DNA of 64,000 bases from Sphingobium jiangsuense (GTDB lineage: Bacteria > Pseudomonadota > Alphaproteobacteria > Sphingomonadales > Sphingomonadaceae): positions 1 to 64,000 of the forward strand of contig NZ_JACIDT010000004.1 of NCBI RefSeq assembly GCF_014196495.1. Direction: 5' to 3'. This document shows positions 52,542-61,125 of this stretch, one piece after another (the first letter of the stretch is position 1; every line of letters begins with the position of its first letter). The notes under the pieces are model-generated. The model did not search any database. It was not told the origin of the DNA and worked only from the letters and a program-made list of their open reading frames with translations. A program made the position numbers and the translations under genes.

Positions 52542-53960
52542 CTAAGGGGCCGGGCTGGCGACCCCGGTGAGCGGTGGCGCGGCCTTCTCCCTCATGCCCC
52601 GCAGCAGCACCAGCACCCCGCCCAGCGCGATCGCCGCCGCGGCGAGAAAGGCGCGGTTGAGCGCGGTGAACGGATCGGGATCGCTCGCCGCCACCGACAG
52701 GAGCGCCACCGCGCCGAGCGACACGCCGATCTGCTGGCTGGTGAACATCGCGGCGGAAATCACGCCCTGCCGCCCGGCGGGCTGCCGCGCCGCGAGCATC
52801 GCCATCAGCACGGTGAGCAGCGCGATGCTGCCCGCCGCGCCCAGCAGCATCGGCGCCATCACGTTCATCGCATAGCCCCGGTCCGGCCGCATGAAGCCGT
52901 TGAGGGCCAGCCCGGCGATCAGCAATATGGCGGCGCCGAGCAGCGCGCGGCGGAGCGGATAGCGGCCCATGATCCGGCCCAGCATCTGCCCCGTCAGGAT
53001 GACGGCGACGGCGTGCGGCATCATGCCCATGCCGGACTGGGCGGGCGTCCACCCCATCGCCCGCTGCATCACCAGCGCGGGCAGCAGGAACAGCGCCGAG
53101 GACGCGGCCATGATCGCCGTCATGCCGATGATGCCCGGCACCGTGCCGCTGCGGTGCAGCACGTCGGGTGGCAGCAGCGGCGAGGCGGCGCGCGACTGGC
53201 CGCGCCGGAACAGGCCCAGCAGCGCAAGGCCCGCCGCGCCCAGCGCGAGGCGCGCGCCCGCATCGGCCAGCAGGCCCGAACCGCCGGAAATCGCGAGCAC
53301 CAGCGCGATGATCCCCGGCACGAACAGCAGTGCGCCTGTAAGGTCGAAGCGCTGGCGCGCCGCCTCCCCCGCGCCATGGGGCACGAGCATGCGGCTTGCG
53401 CCCAGCAGCAGGAGCATGATCGCCGCAGTGGCGAGGAACACCGATCGCCAGCCGAATTCGCCCGCCAGCAGGCCGCCGAGGCCGGGGCCGAGGAACAGCG
53501 CGATGCCCTGCACCATGCCGAAAATGCCATAGGCGCGGTGCCGGGCGGGTCCTTCGGGAAGGACGGTGTTGATGACCGAGAAATTGGCCGGGATCATGAT
53601 CGCCGCGCCCAGCCCGAACAGCAGCCTGCCCGTGACCAGCAGCGCGAAATGCGGGGCGATGCCCGCGACCAGCGCCCCGCCCGCCCCGATCGCCAGACCC
53701 GCTGCGATGCAGCCGCGCTGACCGATCATGTCGGCCAGCCGCCCGCCGACCAGCATCATGCTGGCGAAGACGAGCGAGGAAAAGCTGACGAGGCCGCTCA
53801 GCATCACCGGCCCGGCGGCGAAGTCGCGGCCGATCGACGGCAGCAATATGCCCATCGTGACCAGATCCATGGTCAGGATCATCTGCACCCCGCCGACCAG
53901 CAGGGTGAGCGGAAGATAGCCGGGCGCCTCCCGCCCGCGCGATGCCGTCATGCCGTCCAT
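52542..53960 (-). CDS. MFS drug/solute exporter, DHA2 (EmrB/QacA) type
   Basis: A 472-residue permease with about 14 predicted helices; ATG 53960 has AGGAG eight bases upstream. Helix 1 has VGGVQMILTMDLVTMGILLPSIG, loop 2-3 GGRLADMIGQRG, and helix 5 GMVQGIALFLGPGLGGLL, all DHA2-like. It would export toxic aromatics or drugs. A small palindrome in its promoter suggests a local repressor that is not in the window. Confidence 0.85.
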   Translation of the reverse strand: MDGMTASRGREAPGYLPLTLLVGGVQMILTMDLVTMGILLPSIGRDFAAGPVMLSGLVSFSSLVFASMMLVGGRLADMIGQRGCIAAGLAIGAGGALVAGIAPHFALLVTGRLLFGLGAAIMIPANFSVINTVLPEGPARHRAYGIFGMVQGIALFLGPGLGGLLAGEFGWRSVFLATAAIMLLLLGASRMLVPHGAGEAARQRFDLTGALLFVPGIIALVLAISGGSGLLADAGARLALGAAGLALLGLFRRGQSRAASPLLPPDVLHRSGTVPGIIGMTAIMAASSALFLLPALVMQRAMGWTPAQSGMGMMPHAVAVILTGQMLGRIMGRYPLRRALLGAAILLIAGLALNGFMRPDRGYAMNVMAPMLLGAAGSIALLTVLMAMLAARQPAGRQGVISAAMFTSQQIGVSLGAVALLSVAASDPDPFTALNRAFLAAAAIALGGVLVLLRGMREKAAPPLTGVASPAP

Positions 53961-53996
53961 CCCCACTCTCCTGCCCCTGCCGGCGAAGGAGTATGG

Positions 53997-54012
53997 CTAA
54001 CTATCATGTTAG
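53997..54012. promoter_or_regulatory. Inverted repeat CTAAC-TATCAT-GTTAG
   Basis: Five-base arms around TATCAT, 37-52 bases upstream of the exporter start in the divergent spacer; the form suits a MarR or TetR dimer. Confidence 0.4.
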
Positions 54013-54128
54013 TCAATCAGGTTATATTATCGGTCGGGAGGGCTTGATCCGATCTGGTAGTTCTTTTCAGGATCATTTATTGATTATTGTTTATATAAGG
54101 CCCATATTGCGGGCAGGAGACATATCGC

Positions 54129-54515
54129 ATGGCAGCATCCGCACCCGCAAAGGCGCTCGACCGCAAGAGCCTGACCGGCCCCGCGCTACGGACCTTCTTC
54201 CGCATCGCCGACGCATGGCGGCTGACCGAGGGCGAGCAGATGCAGATCCTCGGCCTCGACAGCCGCTCGACGCTGCAAAACTGGAAGCGGGGCGCGGTGT
54301 CGAGCATCTCCAAGGATGCGCTGGAACGCATTTCCTACATCCTCGGCATCTACAAGGGCCTGCATATCCTGCTGCCCAAGACCGCCGACGAATGGGTCAG
54401 GAAACCCAACAAGGCGCGCCTGTTCGGCGGCCGGTCGGCGCTCGACCGCATGGTTTCGGGCAATGTCGCCGACCTTTTCGTCGTGCGGCAATATGTCGAC
54501 AGCCAGCGCGGCTGA
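54129..54515 (+). CDS. Xre/MbcA/ParS-type antitoxin (DUF2384)
   Basis: A 128-residue protein with AGGAG upstream. The N-terminal half reads as an Xre-like helix-turn-helix (EGEQMQILGLDSRSTLQNWKRG), and the C-terminal half as the toxin-binding DUF2384 domain (NKARLFGGRSALDRMVSGNVADLFVVRQYVD). These antitoxins neutralise RES-domain toxins and repress their own operon. It is followed three bases later by exactly such a toxin gene. Confidence 0.85.
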   Translation: MAASAPAKALDRKSLTGPALRTFFRIADAWRLTEGEQMQILGLDSRSTLQNWKRGAVSSISKDALERISYILGIYKGLHILLPKTADEWVRKPNKARLFGGRSALDRMVSGNVADLFVVRQYVDSQRG

Positions 54516-54518
54516 ACC

Positions 54519-54545
54519 ATGCCCATGCCCATGCCCATGCCCATG
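54519..54545 (+). repeat. Hexanucleotide repeat (ATGCCC)4 at the toxin start
   Basis: Four ATGCCC units plus ATG encode Met-Pro repeats. Slippage would change the number of start codons and N-terminal residues without shifting frame. Confidence 0.85.
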
Positions 54546-55226
54546 GACGTGCCCGTGACCGCCGTGGCCTGGACGCCCGGCTATCGCATCATCCCCAGCC
54601 GCTTCCCGCCGATCGGCCTGTTCGAGAAGGTGGCCGATTCCGCCGACCTCGAAGCGGTGTTCCAGGTGGAGGCGATGACCAACGACCGGCTGCGCGAGGA
54701 GGCAGGCGAACTGGCGCTCGTTCCGCCGGAGGACCGCATCTCCGGCCCCGGCACCACGCCGATCATGGCGGCCTTCACCCATCCCAACCCGGACGGCGAC
54801 CGCTTCACCGACGGCAGCTTCGGCGCCTTCTACGCCGCCCGCGCGTTCGAAACCGCGATCGAGGAGACGAAATATCACCGCGCCGCCTTCCTGCAAGCCA
54901 CCGACGAACCGGCGCAGGAAATCGACATGCGCGTCTATGCGGTCGATCTCGCCGCCGATCTCCACGATATCCGGGCGCTGCGTGCCGGGCGGCCGGATCT
55001 CTACGACCCGGACAGCTATGCCGCCTCGCAACGCTTCGCCGGGCAGGTGCGGGACGCCGGGGCGGACGGCATCGTCTATTGCAGCGTCCGCCATGACGGG
55101 GGCGAGTGCGCCGCTGTTTTCCGGCCCCGGCTGCTGTCCAACTGCCGGCAGGAACGGCATCTCTGCTATGTGTGGGACGGCGGCGCGATCCGGACGGTCT
55201 ACGAAAAGAAAAGCTTCGAGGGCTGA
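54519..55226 (+). CDS. RES-domain toxin
   Basis: A 235-residue protein. The RES fold is marked by GYRIIPSRFPP, FGAFYAARAFETAIEETKYH (with the conserved Tyr and Glu) and VYCSVRHDGGECAAVFRP (Ser region). RES toxins degrade cellular NAD+. There is no ribosome site; five in-frame ATGs (54519, 54525, 54531, 54537, 54543) come from an ATGCCC tandem repeat, so the exact start is open and initiation may depend on coupling to the antitoxin. The last 28 bases overlap the convergent LysR gene. Confidence 0.85.
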   Translation: MPMPMPMPMDVPVTAVAWTPGYRIIPSRFPPIGLFEKVADSADLEAVFQVEAMTNDRLREEAGELALVPPEDRISGPGTTPIMAAFTHPNPDGDRFTDGSFGAFYAARAFETAIEETKYHRAAFLQATDEPAQEIDMRVYAVDLAADLHDIRALRAGRPDLYDPDSYAASQRFAGQVRDAGADGIVYCSVRHDGGECAAVFRPRLLSNCRQERHLCYVWDGGAIRTVYEKKSFEG

Positions 55227-56122
55227 GCGCCCCGCGCGTCCAGCCGCAGCGCGCCCGCGCGATGGAATATCTCGGTCGTCACCGGCTCATTGTCGGCCGC
55301 GCGCATCGCGACATGGAACATCACCGGCTCCAGCGGCGGCATACCGTCCAGTGCGACCAGCGCGCCGCTCGCCATGTCCTCGCGGACCATCGATTCGGGG
55401 AAGATGCCTATCCCCCCGCCCGCCTTGGCGATGTCGATCATCATCTGGGCGTTGTTGCACAGGTTGAGCGGCCGGTTGGGAAGGGCCGAGGTGGCGATCG
55501 CGTCGCGCATGCGGCCATGGATGGGCGAATGGCTGGCCAGCGACCAGATCGGCACCATGCGGTCGGGCGCGGCCTCGCGGAATGCGGCGGCGACCTCCGG
55601 ATTGGCGAGCCAGACCAGCGACACCGCGCCGATCGAGCGGAATTTGAGCGCGGGGTGCGTCACCGGCCCGGCGGCGAAGGCGATGTCGGTGCGGCCGGTC
55701 AGCAATTGCTGGATCAGGTTCGCGGTCAGGTCGATCTCCAGCTCCAGCGTCACCTGCGGCATGTCCGCCTTGAGCTGCGAGAGGAAGGCGGGCAGGCAGC
55801 TCGCCGCGACGATCTCCCCCGTGCCGATGCGGATCACGCCGCTGACCTCGCCGAAGCCGCCGCATGCCAGCAGCGCGCTTTGCAGGTCGCCCCACAGACG
55901 CCCGCATTCGCGCACCAGCTGCCGCCCGGCGGGGGTCAGCGACATGCTGCGCCCTTCGCGGCGGAACAGCTCCGCGCCGACATGCGCCTCCAGCTCGCGG
56001 ATGCGGGCCGAAATCGCAGGCTGGGTGGTGTTCAGCCGCGCGGCGGCGGCGGCATAGGTGCCCAGCCGGTCGATCCACAGCAGCGTCTCGATATGATAAA
56101 GGGCAACGCGATTGATAGCCAT
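55199..56122 (-). CDS. LysR-family transcriptional regulator
   Basis: A 307-residue LysR protein. The helix-turn-helix is [36 protein letters not shown]; the effector domain follows with [22 protein letters not shown]. It diverges from the CoA-transferase genes with an 83-base spacer, the classical layout for an activator of a ketoacid or aromatic operon. Confidence 0.88.
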   Translation of the reverse strand: MAINRVALYHIETLLWIDRLGTYAAAAARLNTTQPAISARIRELEAHVGAELFRREGRSMSLTPAGRQLVRECGRLWGDLQSALLACGGFGEVSGVIRIGTGEIVAASCLPAFLSQLKADMPQVTLELEIDLTANLIQQLLTGRTDIAFAAGPVTHPALKFRSIGAVSLVWLANPEVAAAFREAAPDRMVPIWSLASHSPIHGRMRDAIATSALPNRPLNLCNNAQMMIDIAKAGGGIGIFPESMVREDMASGALVALDGMPPLEPVMFHVAMRAADNEPVTTEIFHRAGALRLDARGAQPSKLFFS

Positions 56123-56128
56123 CGGTGA

Positions 56129-56164
56129 TGATTATAGCAAAAAACAAATCATTAGAAATAATCA
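56129..56164. promoter_or_regulatory. AT-rich inverted repeat TGATTAT ... ATAATCA
   Basis: Seven-base arms 22 apart in the only AT-rich patch of the LysR/CoA-transferase spacer; a plausible LysR-binding region. Confidence 0.4.
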
Positions 56165-56205
56165 ATTCCCTCGGTCAGACTGGCGCCGCAGGAAGAGGTG
56201 CTGAT

Positions 56206-56916
56206 ATGGTGAAAAAGCTTTATTCCGACGCGTCCTCGGCGCTTGAAGGGTTGTTGTTCGACGGCATGCAGATTTGCGCGGGCGGTTTCGGCCTGTGCGG
56301 GATACCGGAGCGTCTGATCGACGCGATCCGCGACAGCGGCGTGAAGGACCTGACGATCGCGTCCAACAATGCCGGGATCGACGGCGAGGGCCTCGGCAAG
56401 CTGTTGCGCACGCGGCAGGTGAAGAAGATGATCTCCTCCTATGTGGGCGAGAACAAGGAATTCGAGCGCCAATATCTGGCGGGCGAACTGGAGGTGGAGT
56501 TCTGCCCGCAGGGCACGCTGGCCGAACGCTGCCGCGCGGGCGGCGCGGGCATCCCCGGCTTCTACACCAGGACCGGCGTGGGCACGCTGGTGGCCGAAGG
56601 CAAGGAAGTGAAGACTTTCGACGGGCAGGATTATATCCTCGAACGCGGCATCTTCGCCGATCTCGCGATCGTCAAGGGCTGGAAGGCGGACGAGGCGGGC
56701 AACCTCATTTTCCGCAAGACCGCGCGCAACTTCAACCAGCCGATGGCGACCGCCGCGAAGATCTGCGTGGCCGAGGTCGAGGAAGTGGTGCCGGTGGGCA
56801 GCCTCGACCCCGACAGCATCCATCTGCCGGGCATCTATGTGAAGCGGATGATCGTGGGCGCGCCCTATGAGAAGAAGATCGAGTTCCGCACCGTTCGGCA
56901 GAGGGAGACCGCATGA
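56206..56916 (+). CDS. 3-oxoacid CoA-transferase subunit A
   Basis: A 236-residue subunit from ATG 56206 ([15 protein letters not shown]) behind [45 protein letters not shown] and [17 protein letters not shown] are typical of succinyl-CoA:3-ketoacid transferases (ScoA/PcaI class). With subunit B it moves CoA from succinyl-CoA to a 3-oxoacid such as acetoacetate or 3-oxoadipate. The fit to ScoA seems better than to PcaI, but I cannot separate them by eye. The stop overlaps subunit B (ATGA). Confidence 0.9.
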   Translation: MVKKLYSDASSALEGLLFDGMQICAGGFGLCGIPERLIDAIRDSGVKDLTIASNNAGIDGEGLGKLLRTRQVKKMISSYVGENKEFERQYLAGELEVEFCPQGTLAERCRAGGAGIPGFYTRTGVGTLVAEGKEVKTFDGQDYILERGIFADLAIVKGWKADEAGNLIFRKTARNFNQPMATAAKICVAEVEEVVPVGSLDPDSIHLPGIYVKRMIVGAPYEKKIEFRTVRQRETA

Positions 56917-57575
56917 TGAGCACGGAAACGGCGGCAAAGGGCTGGACCCGCGACCAGATGGCGGCGCGCGCGGCGCGCGAGCTTCAGGACGGCTTCTACG
57001 TGAACCTCGGCATCGGCATCCCGACGCTGGTGGCCAACCATATTCCCGAAGGCGTCGAGGTGACGCTGCAATCGGAAAACGGCATGCTGGGCATCGGCCC
57101 CTTCCCCTATGAGGGCGAGGAGGACGCGGACCTGATCAACGCGGGCAAGCAGACGATCAGCGAATTGCCGCAGAGCGTCTATTTCGGTTCGGACCAGAGC
57201 TTCGCAATGATCCGCGGCGGGCATATCGACCTGACCGTGCTGGGCGCGATGGAGGTTTCGGAAACCGGCGACATCGCCAACTGGATGATCCCCGGCAAGA
57301 TGATCAAGGGCATGGGCGGCGCGATGGACCTCGTCGCGGGCGTGAAGAAGATCATCGTCGTGATGGAGCATACCAGCAAGAACGGCGACCCGAAGTTCAT
57401 CCCGGCCTGCACGCTGCCGCTGACCGGCCGCAATGTGGTCGACATGATCGTCACCGACCTCGCGGTGTTCCAGCGGCCCGACCATGACAGCCCGTTCCGC
57501 CTGATCGAACTGGCGCCGGGCGTGACGAAGGAAGAGGTCGCGGCCAAGACCACCGCCCATTATGTGACCGACTGA
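56913..57575 (+). CDS. 3-oxoacid CoA-transferase subunit B
   Basis: A 220-residue subunit. [21 protein letters not shown] and the catalytic-glutamate motif [14 protein letters not shown] are diagnostic, followed by [27 protein letters not shown] in the usual order. It completes the transferase with the four-base-overlapping subunit A and is closed by a strong terminator. Confidence 0.92.
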   Translation: MMSTETAAKGWTRDQMAARAARELQDGFYVNLGIGIPTLVANHIPEGVEVTLQSENGMLGIGPFPYEGEEDADLINAGKQTISELPQSVYFGSDQSFAMIRGGHIDLTVLGAMEVSETGDIANWMIPGKMIKGMGGAMDLVAGVKKIIVVMEHTSKNGDPKFIPACTLPLTGRNVVDMIVTDLAVFQRPDHDSPFRLIELAPGVTKEEVAAKTTAHYVTD

Positions 57576-57601
57576 GGGCGGGCGATACCCATCCCAAGAG
57601 C

Positions 57602-57638
57602 AAAAGGCGCGGGGCCCACTCCCCGCGCCTTTTCGTTT
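57602..57638 (+). terminator. Strong rho-independent terminator after CoA-transferase
   Basis: Arms AAAAGGCGCGGGG (57602-57614) and CCCCGCGCCTTTT (57621-57633) with a CCCACT loop, then CGTTTT. Confidence 0.9.
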
Positions 57639-57705
57639 TGGCGGTTATGCCTCGCTTGTGGAATGGGTTGCGGGCGGAGGGGCGTGGCCACACGGCAGAC
57701 GATAA

Positions 57706-57830
57706 TCACGCGGAGGCGCGGAGACGCGGAGAGGGAACGAGCCGCAGGCTCTTTGTGCCCCTGCTTCCTCGTCTCAACTGCCAGTATGAGATAGAGCTTC
57801 GCAGTGATTATCTCCGCGCCTCCGCGTGAA
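57706..57830 (-). repeat. Dispersed palindromic repeat, copy 2 (inverted)
   Basis: Reverse complement of the family at 16034: shares TTCACGCGGAGGCGCGGAGA, GCGAAGC, a CTCAT(A/G)CTGGCA block and AAAGAGCCTGCGGC with TCCCTCTCCGCGTCTCCG. Ends are near-perfect inverted repeats TCACGCGGAGGCGCGGAGA and its complement. Confidence 0.78.
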
Positions 57831-57934
57831 CCTGTTTGCTTCAGCGGTTGACGTCCGCCCTGCTCTCTCACGTCATGTCAGCGCAAGCCGGCGTCCGCAG
57901 CGTCGGGCACCCGTCGCCTTGCGCCGATCGCCGG

Positions 57935-59305
57935 TCAGCAGGGCCGGAACCGTTTCCATCCCCAGAACAGCAGCGCCCCGGCCAGCAGCGAGATGGCGCC
58001 GAAGATCAGCGACACCGATGCCGTGCCCAGACCCGCATGGAACAGCCAGCCCGCCGCCGCGGGCGCGATCGCGCTCGACACGCGGCCCGTCCCGCTGACG
58101 AAGCCGGTGCCCGCCGCCCGCGCCTCGTCGCCGAAGGTCGTCGCCAGCGCCGCATACATGCCGCTCGCCGCGCCGAAGAGGAAGAAGCCGCACAGGCCGC
58201 TGATCAGCAGCATCAGCGGGAAAACCGGCGGCGTCACCCCGAACAGGGCGGTCATCACCCCCATCAGCACCAGCTGGCCCGACACCAGCCCGCGCAGGCT
58301 GTGCCGCCGCGCCAGCCAGCCGAGCAGCAGGCCGCCCGCCGCCCCGGCCAGGTTGGCGACCGCCGAGGCGAGGCTGGCCCGCGTCGCAGGGAAGCCCGCG
58401 TCGGCGATCATCTGCGGCATCCAGCTCAGGAAGAAATAGATGGTCTGGACCAGCAGCAGGTTCACCGACATGATCCACAGCGTCGCGCCGATCTGGTCGC
58501 GTGCGAATACGGCGGCATAGCCTCGCCGCCGGGGCGCGCCGCCTTCCGCCAGCGCCGCCAGCGGGGGCTGGCCGCATCTGACCAGCACCGCATTGAGCCG
58601 CGCGAGGCTGCCCTCGCGCCGCCGCGTCAGCAGATAGGCGATGGATTCGGGCAGCGCGAGGATCACCACCGGCACCAGCAGCAGCGCCGCGACGAACCCG
58701 GCGAGGAACACCGCCCGCCAGTCATAACGGGCGAGCAGCAGCGCCGCGCCCAGCCCGCCCACCATGCCACCCACCGGATAGCCGATCGCCATGATGGAGA
58801 CGGTCAGCGCCCGGTAGCGCGCATTGGCGAATTCCGCCGCGATCGGGTTGATGATGGCGACGCAGCCGCCGATGCCCAGCCCGGCGATCACGCGATAGAG
58901 CGCCAGTTCCTCCAGCGAGGTGGCGAAGGCGCACAGCAGCATGCCCAGCGCCATCAGCGCCAGCGCGACCAATATCATCGGCTTGCGCCCCACCACATCG
59001 GCCAGCGGGGCGAGCGCGAAGGCGCCCACCGCCATGCCGCCCAGCCCGGCCGCCAGCACGATGCCCAGCGCCGCCTTGCCTATCCCCCAGGCGACGGTCA
59101 GCGCCGGGGCGGCGAAGGTGACGGACAGCACGTCATAGCCGTCCAGCGCGGACAGCAGGAAGGTGATGGCGATGGCGATGATCTGCGTCCGGCTCATCGG
59201 CGCGGCATCGAGGCGGGCGCGCACGTCCTGCGCCCCGCCCTCGCCGGGCGATGGCTGCGCCGCAGCGGAGATCGGCAACTCCGGAACCGTCATCACATCC
59301 TCCAT
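57935..59305 (-). CDS. MFS transporter, AAHS type
   Basis: A 456-residue permease with a 37-residue N-terminal extension, then SALDGYDVLSVTFAAPAL (AAHS helix 1) and LADVVGRKPMILVA in loop 2-3. ATG 59305 and ATG 59293 both have AGGAGG-type ribosome sites. It follows the TetR gene by 34 bases and probably belongs to the VOC-TetR-transporter operon, importing the aromatic acid processed by that enzyme. Confidence 0.88.
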   Translation of the reverse strand: MEDVMTVPELPISAAAQPSPGEGGAQDVRARLDAAPMSRTQIIAIAITFLLSALDGYDVLSVTFAAPALTVAWGIGKAALGIVLAAGLGGMAVGAFALAPLADVVGRKPMILVALALMALGMLLCAFATSLEELALYRVIAGLGIGGCVAIINPIAAEFANARYRALTVSIMAIGYPVGGMVGGLGAALLLARYDWRAVFLAGFVAALLLVPVVILALPESIAYLLTRRREGSLARLNAVLVRCGQPPLAALAEGGAPRRRGYAAVFARDQIGATLWIMSVNLLLVQTIYFFLSWMPQMIADAGFPATRASLASAVANLAGAAGGLLLGWLARRHSLRGLVSGQLVLMGVMTALFGVTPPVFPLMLLISGLCGFFLFGAASGMYAALATTFGDEARAAGTGFVSGTGRVSSAIAPAAAGWLFHAGLGTASVSLIFGAISLLAGALLFWGWKRFRPC

Positions 59306-59339
59306 CCTCCGCCTCCTGCCGAGGCGATCATTCCTGTTT

Positions 59340-60041
59340 TCAGGCGGGACCCTTCCCGGCCATTACCTGATCGACGATCCCCGCCGCCATCGCCCCGGCT
59401 TCATCGGGGCCGAGCCCGAAGGCGCGCAGCAGCATGGCGAGGAACTGCCTGCTCGTCTCGGCGGCGGGCGCCTCGCCCCCGTCGGGCCGGGCCTTGCCGT
59501 CCGACAGGATGCGGTTGACCAGCCCCTGCGCCACCGCCAGCACATAGGCGAGGCCGGTTTCCGGGCTGAAGCCAGCCAGCCGCCCCGCCGCGATGCCTGC
59601 CCGCATGTCGCGGATGATATTGGCGTTCGTCTCGGAATCGGTGGCGATATCCTCCAGCGGCAGGCGGGCGATCAGCCACCCCTGCGCCGGGTTGAGCAGC
59701 GCCTGCCGCCCATAGAGGCAGATCGCCATCGCGATCCGCCGGGCGGGGTCGGTTTCCGGGGCGATGGCGGCCTCGACCACCATGTCGATATCCTGCCGGA
59801 CCGCCTTCAATATCTCCCGCGCCAGCTCGTCCCGGTCGCGGAAATGATTGTAGAAGGACTGTTTCGAAACGCCCGCCGCGCGGATCAGATCGTCTATCGC
59901 CACCCCTTCGAGATGATGGCTGGAAAACAGCGTCTGCCCGGCGCGCAATATCGCCTCCCGCGTTCGCAGCCAGCGCGGGTCCTGACGGGATGCCCCCCCT
60001 TCGGGCGGGGGCGGCGGGGCGATGGCTGCGGGATCGGTCAT
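59340..60041 (-). CDS. TetR-family transcriptional regulator
   Basis: A 233-residue TetR protein. The helix-turn-helix is REAILRAGQTLFSSHHLEGVAIDDLIRAAGVSKQSFYNHFRDRDEL in the standard position after a Pro-rich N-terminus. It lies 46 bases after the VOC dioxygenase gene and upstream of the transporter on the same strand. The operator at 61049 in front of that unit is its likely target, giving autoregulation. Confidence 0.88.
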   Translation of the reverse strand: MTDPAAIAPPPPPEGGASRQDPRWLRTREAILRAGQTLFSSHHLEGVAIDDLIRAAGVSKQSFYNHFRDRDELAREILKAVRQDIDMVVEAAIAPETDPARRIAMAICLYGRQALLNPAQGWLIARLPLEDIATDSETNANIIRDMRAGIAAGRLAGFSPETGLAYVLAVAQGLVNRILSDGKARPDGGEAPAAETSRQFLAMLLRAFGLGPDEAGAMAAGIVDQVMAGKGPA

Positions 60042-60087
60042 GCGGCAGGTTCAACCATGGCCCGTCGCCATGGACAAGGCGTTTCGG

Positions 60088-61020
60088 TCAGGCCGCGAAA
60101 TCCGCCGGCGCCGCCGGTCCCCACTGGTGGCCCAGCATGGTCGGAATGTCGGCGACGTTCATCGGCACGCTGGCGTCGAACAGGTCGCCGTCGGTCCAGT
60201 GCTCGACGCGGTGGCCGAACGGATCCTTCCAGTAATCGAACACCTGGCTGCCGAGGATATGACGCCCCACGCCCCAGTCGTGGCGATAGCCCCGCTCCGC
60301 CAGATAGCGGTTGCCTGCCATCAGGTCGTCGAGATCGGCGACCTCGAACGCGGCATGGTGGAATTTCGGCGGCGCGCCGGGGATCGACGCGAAGTTGAGC
60401 GTGTGATGATCGACCGCCTCGCTGCCCCGGTCGCAACGGATGAACAGCGCCGCGACATCGCCGCCGGGCGCGCGCACCTCGTCGGAGATCAGCAGGCCGA
60501 AGCGGCTCTGCCACCAGTCCCAGGTGCGCGTCATGTCGGAAACGCCCATCACCACATGGCCGAGCCGGACGACATGCGCCGGGGCGACGGGGACGCGCTT
60601 GGCCTCGCCCGCCCGCTCATGCCGCTCCGCGACGTTCCAGCCGCCGGTCGAGGCGATGGGCAGCGGCGCGACCCGCTCCTTGTCGGCGATCACCTCGACC
60701 CGGTAGCCGTCGGGATCGTGCAGCAGCACGCGCTGTCCGCCGCCCGGACCTTCCGCCGGTTCGATCGCCGCGCCCTCCGCCCCGGCGAGCGCCTTGAGGT
60801 CATCCATGTCGCGCACCCGCAGGCTCAGGCCGACGAATCCCGGTTCGCCCTGCACCGTTTCATGGATGAAGGGCGCGGTGCCCACGCCCCGCATGCGCAA
60901 TATGCCGTCGCCCGCATCTTCCGCGTCGTGCATGCCGAAATCGGCCAGAAACTTGCGCATCAGGTCCAGATCGGGCGCCGCGAACCGGACCGATTCCACA
61001 TCCACTGCCTTGGCGATCAT
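60088..61020 (-). CDS. Type I extradiol dioxygenase-like VOC protein
   Basis: A 310-residue two-domain VOC protein with AGAGGATGG upstream. Metal ligands are found at GHVVMGV (His), FHHAAFEV (His) and VEHWTD (Glu), in the C-terminal domain as in BphC. It would cleave a catechol; the close relationship of layout with the dioxygenase at 40160 suggests paralogues. First gene of the minus-strand unit with TetR and the AAHS transporter, and 106 bases after the P450 gene. Confidence 0.85.
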   Translation of the reverse strand: MIAKAVDVESVRFAAPDLDLMRKFLADFGMHDAEDAGDGILRMRGVGTAPFIHETVQGEPGFVGLSLRVRDMDDLKALAGAEGAAIEPAEGPGGGQRVLLHDPDGYRVEVIADKERVAPLPIASTGGWNVAERHERAGEAKRVPVAPAHVVRLGHVVMGVSDMTRTWDWWQSRFGLLISDEVRAPGGDVAALFIRCDRGSEAVDHHTLNFASIPGAPPKFHHAAFEVADLDDLMAGNRYLAERGYRHDWGVGRHILGSQVFDYWKDPFGHRVEHWTDGDLFDASVPMNVADIPTMLGHQWGPAAPADFAA

Positions 61021-61048
61021 CGTTCCATCCTCTTCCAGAAAAATCTAA

Positions 61049-61064
61049 TTGACTAAAAGTCTAA
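61049..61064. promoter_or_regulatory. Operator-like palindrome TTGACT-AAA-AGTCTAA
   Basis: GACT-AAA-AGTC core with TT/AA flanks and direct TCTAAT repeats at 61044 and 61060, 29 bases upstream of the VOC gene start; probably the TetR site. Confidence 0.55.
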
Positions 61065-61125
61065 TATCTTCTCGATACGAGCGCAAGAGCCTTCGGAAAA
61101 GCTGCGGGGCTTCATCCATGCGCGC

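Larger units (their letters stand above)
57576..57934. other. Intergenic stretch with terminator and dispersed repeat, no gene
   Basis: About 360 bases between convergent genes, filled by the terminator at 57602 and the repeat copy at 57706; nothing else of note. Confidence 0.7.

Noticed and set aside
54519-54545. Classical on/off phase variation at the toxin start
   Set aside because: The repeat unit is six bases, so slippage keeps the reading frame.
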